13,583 nucleotides of DNA from NCBI GenBank assembly GCA_027596075.1, contig JADGJC010000626.1, forward strand, positions 1 to 13,583, read 5' to 3'. Positions within the stretch are counted from its first letter, which is position 1. Each line of letters opens with the position of its first letter. The DNA is from Rhizophlyctis rosea. Its lineage: Eukaryota; Chytridiomycota; Chytridiomycetes; Rhizophlyctidales; Rhizophlyctidaceae. The position numbers were made by a program, and so were the translations under genes. Positions 1-7,367 of the stretch are shown one piece after another. The notes beneath the pieces are model-generated. The model had not been told where the DNA came from. It did not search any database and was given only the letters and a program-made list of their open reading frames with translations.

Positions 1-59
1 TACACACTCAAATGAACACGATGTTAACTGTTTGGATGTATATTGAGATAATGAATAAT

Positions 60-215
60 GAACAACATAACACGTACGAGCACATATGTCACTCAGGGTG
101 GCACATGTGCGACAAAAAACACGTAAGCGATCGACATGGTTTCATAAGGGTCACGTGATCCTGACTAAGCTAATCAATCAGTCACAGGCTAATCTATCTA
201 ACCAATCACGTGATA
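60..215. promoter_or_regulatory. Cluster of palindromic E-box motifs
   Basis: Four E-box hexamers lie within 135 bases: CATATG at 83-88, CATGTG inside the perfect 10-base palindrome gcacatgtgc (101-110), and two copies of TCACGTGA (151-158 and 206-213). The last copy sits in the 10-base palindrome atcacgtgat (205-214) and directly follows a CCAAT motif (202-206). CACGTG is the classic target of fungal bHLH regulators of the Cbf1/Pho4 type. Which gene it would control is unclear, because the first gene to the right reads toward it and the gene to the left is outside the window. The function is inferred from the motifs alone. Confidence 0.3.
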
Positions 216-223
216 CGTCCGAA

Positions 224-493
224 CTACCAGACCCGTCCTAGGTCCGCATCCCTGCAGTCGTTGTGGAGTAGATGGACACAAAGGCTTACGGGCTTGTCGA
301 TGTTGAGATATAAAAGGGCGATCTCGGTCAGCATTTCGCTGGGGAGGCGTTTGAACGCGGGTTTGAAGGTGGGGGAGTGTGTGTGAGTGTCATGTGCTGT
401 CTGGGATGTGAGAAGCTCGGTATGCTGAATGTTTGAGTGTGTTTTGCGACAGCGGGGGTTGATGGAAGGTTCAAAACTTCTGAATTCACCCAC
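224..493 (-). CDS. F-box-like N-terminal fragment (gene or remnant)
   Basis: An open frame of 89 codons. Its second half begins FKRLPSEMLTEIALLYLNID, which matches the start of an F-box (LP-E-L-I/L pattern). F-box proteins recruit substrates to SCF ubiquitin ligases by binding Skp1. The F-box would start near residue 50 and is cut short: the frame stops about 40 residues later at TAG, with no substrate-binding region. A 38-base GT-AG interval (donor GTAAGC, acceptor CTGCAG) lies inside the domain, but splicing it out does not restore a better domain. The first 45 residues are rich in His and Thr and may be 5' leader rather than protein. Either the rest lies in exons I cannot recognise toward position 1, or this is a remnant. 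It is a separate locus from the larger F-box gene at 1581-3141. Confidence 0.35.
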   Translation of the reverse strand: MGEFRSFEPSINPRCRKTHSNIQHTELLTSQTAHDTHTHSPTFKPAFKRLPSEMLTEIALLYLNIDKPVSLCVHLLHNDCRDADLGRVW

Positions 494-1109
494 AAAGAAA
501 AGCTCGCAACGGCCTCAGAATCATTTATCTATGAAGTGCCTGTCTCACCTACGCATGCAGTGGGAAAGGATTGAGGAGGAAGTTGGAGGAAAGGGGAGAA
601 AGTTGGGATTGTTCATCCTTCCAATCTCTCCAACTTTTTTTGCTGTGGACGAGGCATGAGGACATTGGGTCACGAATTACTTTTGAGCAGGACTATTCAT
701 GCGCTTGGAGATGGAGATGATTGAAAGTTGTCTCAGATCATTGAGCAGGGATGGAAGTATACTGACTGTTGACGTTCACCAACCCATTCTTTCGTTGCTT
801 CCTCATTGCTACGCGTGGGCTTCTGCGGCAACAAAAACGAGCGGCCGGGTGGTGAAAATTCTTTCTTCACACGTTAGAATACATGCGCATGCGTATAGAA
901 ATTGCGCGGCCCCCTTAAAAATCTACAACATCATGAGGGTCCTGTCGTTGCGGACGATATAGTGGTGGAAAGACCGCCTGAAAACTGGGAAAAGTGCCTC
1001 ACGAAAGGGGGCGTTTGGACATTCGTCAATCCAATCAGGGTATCAACTGACCATCAATTGAGTTTTCTCCAAGCATTCCATTGTTTTTCAGAACGTCCCA
1101 CTTCGTCGA
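494..1109. other. Intergenic stretch, no gene recognised
   Basis: Short plus-strand open frames here show no recognisable domain and no convincing splice structure. The only notable motif is a 10-base palindrome, catgcgcatg at 882-891. Nothing else was seen. Confidence 0.4.
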
Positions 1110-1298
1110 TCAAGATTTGTAAAACTTGCTGCCGGTACTCAACGGCCGGTTCCCGCCGATGTTGCTGTCAATGACAAGGTGGTTGAAGTCGACAGTATGC
1201 TGATCAGCGGTCTTATTGTACATAGCGGCAAATTGTGTAACACCGCCATGCCAGTCCCATTCATTAATCAAGGGATAATGACTCACACGCCGACTTGA
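1110..1298 (-). CDS. Unidentified coding-like segment, possible terminal exon
   Basis: A 62-codon open stretch ending in TGA at 1110-1112. It has protein-like composition, for example YPLINEWDWHGGVTQFAAMY followed by a stretch containing DFNHLVIDSN and NRPLSTGSKFY. It lacks an ATG near its left edge, and an in-frame TAA lies just upstream at 1299-1301, so it would have to be an internal-to-terminal exon reached by splicing. I do not recognise the family. It lies 90 bases downstream of a second coding-like segment on the same strand (1389-1523) and might belong with it, but no intron linking them is obvious. It could be a decayed gene. The call rests on composition, not on a domain. Confidence 0.3.
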   Translation of the reverse strand, partial: SSRRVSHYPLINEWDWHGGVTQFAAMYNKTADQHTVDFNHLVIDSNIGGNRPLSTGSKFYKS

Positions 1299-1388
1299 TT
1301 AGTTGATTGGCAGTGGCTAGGCCTTGGTCTACCGCTTGGAACATGGCTTTGCTTTAGGTCCCGGGACCGCTGACTTGGGATTGTCGTC

Positions 1389-1523
1389 TCATCTGCCCCA
1401 GACGGAGAAGGTGTAGGAGTAGGCAACCTTGCCGCCAAAGTTTGCAACGGACTCGCATTCTACTTTCATCGCATCACCTGTCACCCCATCAACCAAATGC
1501 CACTTCTGCAGGATCGCCTTTGG
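1389..1523 (-). CDS. Unidentified coding-like segment, possible C-terminal exon
   Basis: A 44-codon open stretch ending in TGA at 1389-1391. It includes LQKWHLVDGVTGDAMKVECE and ends with KVAYSYTFSVWGR. The alternation of polar and aromatic residues looks like the last beta strands of a compact beta-rich domain. An in-frame TGA lies immediately upstream (1524-1526), so an exon boundary or a break is required. It begins about 57 bases past the stop codon of the F-box gene and is on the same strand, but it does not look like an F-box C-terminus. Family unknown. It could be a remnant of a separate gene whose 5' part has been lost. Confidence 0.3.
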   Translation of the reverse strand, partial: PKAILQKWHLVDGVTGDAMKVECESVANFGGKVAYSYTFSVWGR

Positions 1524-1580
1524 TCACAACCCGCTACTGCTGTCCCAAATACATATAAAGCCAAACTATGTTAGGTAACT

Positions 1581-3141
1581 CTACTCTTTACCAACCCATA
1601 TCTCCCAACTTATTCGCTTCTCACGACTAGTACCTCGATTCCCGCAACTGATTTGGCTGAACAAACCTATCTTTTCGGGCTCCATCCACTTGCGATAAAA
1701 CTTCTCCGTGGCGCTCGTCCCGTCCAGCCTCCGGCCCCTCCCATCAACTAGGTACTCCCGAATGAGCAGCGCGACTCCCGGCCGTGACGATTGGTACCCC
1801 TCCACCATCTCCTCAGACAACGTCACTCTCCTCCACATCCTCAACTTTGGATCCAACAAATACTGCCGGTCACAGATGATTTCGGATACGATGGTATTGG
1901 AGACCCTCAATTCACCTAGCAATGTTGGGTATTCGGGATCTATGGCTGGAGGGAGGCTGAAGATGCACTGGAGGTCTAGTAGACTGTGGACGCCGGTCAT
2001 GTATTGGGGGGGGTTTTGATGGGTCTGGATCGCGGATTCGGACCCGGAGGAGGAGATGAGTGCGGGTCACGACGGCGACTCGCACATCGTGATGGGGCGG
2101 ATTGCAATATGTGCAGAAAGGTTGTTGGTCGCTGATCCGGTGTAAGGTGATGGTGGTGGGGGAGGTATCTCGGTTGATGACTGCAAGGACCGATTCCTTG
2201 AAGACCACGGCAGGGCGATTGGTGAATTGAAATCGGGGTTGAAGTGCACCAGAGCCAGCCTGGAGAACTTCCAAGGTTCGGTTGCGGCGTGTCTCGTCGT
2301 AGTGATCATAAGAGATGATGGGGCCACAGACTTGGGTCATACCCATGGGTTTAATCCAAGGGGTAAATTGCTTCTTAGTGCTATTATCCCAGCAACTGAC
2401 CATGGACTCTCTTAGGTCTGCTCTGTCGTTTTTGAAGAGGAATACGAGATTGGTTGGCCGAGCGTAGTAGATCAATCGGAGAGAATGCGTTGCGGGGTCG
2501 GTGTAGGGAAAGGGTAAATTAGGTTCGGGTGCTGACGATCGAAAAATGGACGTCATGGTGCGTCCACCTTTTGATATGGAATACGGAATGAAAAACGTGC
2601 CATTGATGAAGGGGGAACCAGTGCCGCTGATGTTCCATATGAATTCTATGCTTTCTACCAACTCCCTGAGCATATCAAAGCGCAATAAGTCAATCCCCTG
2701 ACTGTCAGCTTCTGATTCATCATGTTCATCGTCCATCATCCTCCCCTGAGGCGCCGCAGACTGGACTTTTCTATTGGTCTTGCAGAACTGTCGCGGTAAA
2801 GTCTCCTTTGCCGTCAACTCCGCCTCATACTCCACATCGACAGTCCCGCCTGGTTGCCAAGGTCATTCCCACGAATACCACTCACATGCAATATCCCTCC
2901 AATTCTCGTGGACACCATATAGGAGAGGTAAACAGCCGGTGGGAAACTGTGGAAGCAGAACCCCTCTCCAGATATTAGAGGTCGATTGGGAGTTGGCGCG
3001 CAGAAGATGTTTGAAATGGAGGGAGGCGCGCTCGGTAGTGAGAAGGGTTGGAACGTCCGTGTGGGAGAGTATTTGTTCAACCAGGGAGGGAATTGCGAAA
3101 AGTTTTTGGGGGCTGCCGACGGGCATAGAGCCTGAAGCCAT
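1581..3141 (-). pseudogene. F-box domain protein, reading frame broken twice
   Basis: Reading from ATG at 3141, the frame opens with a fungal F-box at residues ~13-60: LFAIPSLVEQILSHTDVPTL, then LLTTERASLHFKHLLRANSQ. The domain binds Skp1 in SCF ubiquitin ligases. About 450 residues follow, without a recognised repeat but with an acidic stretch (DDEHDESEAD), ending at TAG 1581-1583. Two breaks are visible. An in-frame TGA at 2863-2865 sits inside otherwise continuous sequence (before it WYSWE, after it PWQPGGTVDVEYE). A +1 shift coincides with a run of eight G on the plus strand (2006-2013); seven would join DPDPSKPP to MTGVHSLLDLQC. TGA ends other genes here, so it is not a sense codon. The remaining sequence is well preserved, so the breaks are recent or are sequencing errors. 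Intact length would be about 519 residues. Confidence 0.7.
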
Positions 3142-3914
3142 ACTGAGTGAAATGCTATTTCGGTGAGTGTGTGGCTTTCGCCGTGCGCGAGATGGTCGTC
3201 AGTGAAAACCAAGGGACTTCTTTGGCCAACTCAAGTAGGTAACTCATGCAGGGGGGAGGGGCACCCCTAACCCTCTACCTACCCTGAGTTACCCTATATA
3301 CCGGTACTATATTAAGCTACTGGTAACTAGGCATGCGACATACCTACCCTACCCTATGGAGCCTTGTGCAAGCAGACACCGACGACCGTGTCACCGTCTC
3401 AGCGTCTCACGTACAAGAGTGTTTACCGCCTACGGTATTTAGTATTTCCAGTTCTTGGACCGTCGTCGCCATCGAGTCCGTCGTAGTGGAAAAATGGGCA
3501 GTCACGCAGTAAGAAGGGGGCACGGTGACGCCACTCACTTTGAGGGACAGCCATTGTAATGGGTGCGTGGGTGGCACAGAGACATTTGGATTGTTGTGAG
3601 AAATTCACTATTGAAGTATCGAATCTGATCGTTCCTTCACTTTCACTACTTTCCTTCGTTCCAATCCATTTGATAGTTAGAAAGTTGATAAGAGGTCATG
3701 CTTTAATGGCACCATCATGATGGCTGCACTTGGTGCTCGCATTTCCTTCCAGAGGAGGTAACTATCGCAAACACCCACCATCCGTTTGTCCAGTCAAACC
3801 TCCCCGCACACTTGCACTGTTGCACATCTCAGAAATCGTATAGATTCCATCAACAGAAAGCGCCAGTTGTGGTCCAAACCAGCGACCGCCGCGGCCGGCG
3901 ATGTGACGGCCACA
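3142..3914. other. Intergenic stretch with short repeats
   Basis: No secure gene. A 61-codon minus frame (3423-3608) shows no domain. The left part (3238-3350) holds short inverted and direct repeats, listed separately. A 12-base palindrome, ccatcatgatgg, lies at 3712-3723. The segment next to 3142 probably holds the promoter of the F-box gene, but no clear core element was seen. Confidence 0.4.
3238..3350. repeat. Short inverted and direct repeats
   Basis: The 9-base arm ggtaactca (3238-3246) has its reverse complement tgagttacc at 3285-3293, enclosing a G-rich then C-rich loop. The 10-mer tacctaccct occurs at 3276-3285 and again at 3341-3350. There are no flanking target-site duplications or coding capacity, so a mobile element is not supported. 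Confidence 0.4.
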
Positions 3915-4540
3915 TTAAAAACATGAGATACAGACACTCAAAACGTCCCAAGATGCCCGTCGGATAACGGCGTCTGTCAATGAAGAAATCAGCCATTGCT
4001 CATTACCGCTCCATTGATAAGCACACTCCAAAACGCGCAACATTGCACCCCCCTCCATCCCATGAATCCAAATTCTCTGCCTTCCATACATCCCACTGTT
4101 GTGCCGGAACGCGAACAGATGTTGACCTTCAAGCCGCCGTAAAGATGGGCGTTGCTGGACGTGCTGCATCATGTCCTTCGTCAACCTTCTCGCAGGCACA
4201 GACAGGGTATGGGGGTTCCAATCATTATCTTCTAAGAACCAAGGCAAGCGTGAATCAAAAGCCTTAGCGCCTCATTCAACTCATGAGTCGTCCCACTGTA
4301 GCGAAACGAGATGACACAATCAAATATCGTCGTCTGACCCATAACGACCCCAAAATCGCTGGACGAGCATAAATGATCAATGAGGATTGTGCTCAACCGG
4401 TTGGAAACGGCACGATTTGAAGGTTGTCTCTTCAGGCATCCCCTTGCCCTGCGACAGGACATGCAAATGGGCTCGCGGTGGTCGATTTCTCTTGTATTCA
4501 CACAGTCCGCAACCCCCCACCATTGGTCATTGCGTGATGC
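3915..4540 (-). CDS. Hypothetical protein of unknown family, spliced
   Basis: Two open stretches join through a 65-nt intron (4232-4296, donor GTGGGA, acceptor TTCTTAG). This gives exon 1 at 4297 to about 4540 and exon 2 at 3915-4231, about 186 residues in all. The join reads CVISFRYK then DNDWNPHTLSVPARRL in frame. The N-terminal part has a small Cys cluster (ICMSCRRARGC), and the C-terminal part contains LRRLEGQHLFAFRHNSGMYG and MEGGAMLRVLECAYQW. I recognise no family. The start is uncertain. An ATG at 4530 is in the wrong frame unless the run of six C at 4513-4518 is one base short; an acceptor-like TCTGTAG lies just before 4540; an internal ATG lies at 4462. It sits 120 bases past the RTA1 gene on the same strand. 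The gene is likely real, its function unknown. Confidence 0.5.
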
Positions 4541-4660
4541 CTACAGACTGAATTGCGACCGGTATATCAGGAAGGACGTGCTACACCAAGAGGTCCGATT
4601 CTATTCACAGCAGAAGTACAGTTTGTAAACAAAGAATATGAACAAATCTGTAAACCTGCT

Positions 4661-5864
4661 CTACACAGCGTACATCTCAACGGCTGCCTCTCCCTCCTTC
4701 TGCCCACCCTGACCCTCCAGCAACCATCCAGGATGCACAACATGAAAAACAAAAATGGCAATATATATGAACGCCATGTCGAAGATATATACATAGGTTT
4801 CCGTGGTGTTGATAGGGTTGTCGTTGGGTATGGCGAATTCGATCACACGGTAGATGGACCGTATCTGAAACAATGGGAGAGCAGAGTTGGAACGATGCGA
4901 CAGATGCTGGAACTTTCAAACACATGTAGTCTTACCAGAATAAAGAACCCCGCAAAACAAACACCCCAAAACACCCCTTCCCACCACCCCCTCCCCCACC
5001 CCACATCACCTCGAATACCAAACCCCACCCACCCCCAAAAAAACCACAAAACTAACAACTTGAATAATAAGCCCCGCAATCAAAATCCACTTCCCCGGTT
5101 TATACAGGCTCTCCGTTCCAGACAACATAACGCCACTCCCCGCGACCTGCACAAGGAACGACGTAACATCCGACGAAACAAAAATTGTCGCGAGGCGGTG
5201 AGGTGGGAGTGGAGAGAGCGAGGCGCCATTCGATGAGGTGGATTTGCTATTCCGGTCAGCGGTTAGGGCGGTCATGGACGATGAGGCGTCTGTAGGTTCC
5301 GGATCTTGAACTTCCGTTGGAGCGGACTTGACGCCGTCGTTGGTCCGGGAGAGTAAGGGGTCCGCGGACATGATGGTCCGTGAAAGGACAATGTACGTCG
5401 TGGCGGCGAAAAAGACTGGTGCCATGATGATGAAGGCTTGAAGAATGGCAAAGGGGACGAAGGATGGGTGAGATCGGACATAGATTCGCAAGATGTAGCC
5501 CGCAACTTCAACTGTGGAGTATAAATGACACATTAGAAATTTGCGCCGTGAACAGCTGTAATATCCATTTCGCAGGAGACGAAGATACTCACGAGCCAAC
5601 CCAAATAGCAGCCATCCCATATACCACGTTCGGTATTTTACAGTTTGGACCAATTGAACGACAGCCGAAAAACCGAAAAGGGCGGCAGACAGGATGGCCA
5701 AGGCAAGACTTGGATAATATCCGAAGATGCGTGTTGCGACTGTAATGAGCGGGAAGCCAAGTTGGAAACGCGGTGAGAGAGGTATTCGGCATGATCATGG
5801 CAAACACAGAGACTGTACCTTCTTCTGTGGTCGGGATGTAGTCTGGTGGGATTTGACTCGCCAT
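4661..5864 (-). CDS. RTA1-like multi-pass membrane protein
   Basis: Exons are 5819-5864, 5593-5739, 4936-5511 and 4661-4864. Introns are 79, 81 and 71 nt, with GTACAG, GTGAGT and GTAAGA donors and CAG acceptors. The product, about 323 residues, matches the fungal RTA1 family (RTA1, RTM1, RSB1, PUG1), seven-helix membrane proteins linked to lipid export and resistance to toxic lipids. Signatures in order: FGYYPSLALAILSAALFGF, LEVAGYILRI, LQAFIIMAPVFFAATTYIVL, FVSSDVTSFLVQVAGSGVM, FILIRSIYRVIEFA and YIFDMAFIYIAIFVFHVVHP. A Ser/Thr-rich loop of about 58 residues between helices 4 and 5 looks longer than usual. The exons sum to one base too many. The frame slips within 5006-5079, most likely at the T7/G5 run (5032-5043), just before the WGVCFAGFFIL helix. 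This is either a sequencing error or a recent frameshift. The specific substrate is unknown. Confidence 0.85.
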
Positions 5865-7367
5865 GGCTAATCTTCAATGATTTCGTATTGGGTAAAGTTG
5901 GGTATGATGTCAGTGGAGTTTTGTGTGATTTTGATTGTCAGGAGAGAAAGGACGTCCGAACATCCCTTTTCTATTTATCAAAATGACAAGGCCCCAAATG
6001 CGTGAAGTGAAAATCATATCTACCCGCCCAATAGGCGCCAAGGAACAGCATCCTCTACTCATTGCAGGCTTCATTGCGAAATCTTCCCATAACTCAGTTC
6101 ATCATACACCCCCTGTACCATAACGCCCTGAAACAGCCAAGACTCGGATGCCCATTGAGCCATTGGGCGCTCTCCATTGTCGTTTTGAGCGAGCGCGGTC
6201 ATAGAAAAACCTTGGCATCATCACTCGCCAACGACAACACAAACGTCAGGGTTCAACTCCTCCTTTCATTCCCTCCTCCTTTTTCGTCAATCATAATTAG
6301 TTTACGTCGTAACTGTCGTAAACCGGCGCAAGTCCGCGCCAAGCGCAGAACCACCGGCAGCCCGCAGGCGTCATTCATATCAGACCAGAAGCGTTTTAGA
6401 GCGTTCAAGCATCAGGGCGATCATAACGGAGGGATCCGAGCATCCGAAAAGGGTCGCTTTCAAGTTTCAACGGAGATCTATTTGTGGCCAGGCAAAGCCG
6501 GGCGTGTTTTGAGGCGAGTCAATCGATCGCTCAAGGGAAGAGGGCAGGTGTGGTACAAACTCTCACAGATGAGGGGCTCCAACGTTTGCTTGGCAAGCTC
6601 GATTTAGTATCCTGCGTTTGCTGAGGTTGCAGACCAAGGACCCTCGAAAGGAGGTTCTCCACCATGCGAAGCTGTCAAAGTGATCAAGGTAGTGCGCCCG
6701 GGATAGCCACTTATCTGGCTAACATTTCTGACGGAAAATGACTTGAGATTTGTTGCCGACCACTCCTTATCAGCTGAGGCCAAGATTCGTATCACATGTC
6801 GGTCGCAGGGTTCCCTATGAAATTTCCAGAAACAACAAGCGTTGCACGCCACCACATTGCTTGTCTACTGATCGCATGGCTCTTATGTATGCAGGACTTG
6901 ATGTCTTCCAACGCACAGTGGCTCTGCTTACGATGGAATAGTGAGAGGGAAAACCCACGCGCAGTGTTGCGGAGTATTCTCCATCACGTCATCGTTCCTC
7001 ATCTTCAACAAACGTTTCTCGGGTCGTCCTGCTGGAAACCTTGGTATGGATGGCTTCCTCATAACGTCCTTTGAGCAGCACCTCTGAAGCCCTCACCATG
7101 CAGTCCAAAAAACATGGTGCCTTTGGATGAACCCACCCGCTGCGCAAATGATGGATTATTATTGACGTACTTTCGGGAAGAAGGAACCCGGGTTGCTGGG
7201 TGGCTCGGTTTGCTAGCCATGTGCGACAAAGGAAACTATACATTGTTGGGCAACCGCAAAACAAAATTGCAACAGGTCTTCCGCCGGGCAGTGACTATCC
7301 AACTTTCACATATATTCAGAAAGAGCGACCTCTCCTCCAGCAACACACCCATATTCACCTATGAACC
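5865..7367. other. Long intergenic stretch, no secure gene
   Basis: About 1.5 kb between the RTA1 start and the COG6 stop. A 181-codon plus frame (6062-6607) is basic and without domains. A possible two-exon plus-strand segment (6608-6688 and 6774-6941, joined by an 85-nt GT-AG interval) reads in frame but matches nothing I know. The part nearest 5865 should contain the RTA1 promoter, and the part nearest 7367 the COG6 3' end. Confidence 0.4.

Noticed and set aside
2863..2865. TGA read as tryptophan
   Set aside because: COG6 ends with TGA, and its 672 sense codons contain none in frame, so a reassigned code is not supported.
3341..3360. Telomere-like repeat (taccctaccctat)
   Set aside because: Only two imperfect units, internal to the window and flanked by genes.
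3712..3723. 12-base palindrome ccatcatgatgg as an operator
   Set aside because: It is a single isolated copy more than 500 bases from the nearest start codon.
4553..5236. 227-codon plus-strand open frame
   Set aside because: It lies antisense to exons of the RTA1 gene and is dominated by Pro, Asn and Thr runs that mirror the coding strand's composition.
6062..6607. 181-codon plus-strand open frame
   Set aside because: It has no domain, is very basic, shows no conserved-looking stretches, and its start lies in ordinary intergenic sequence.
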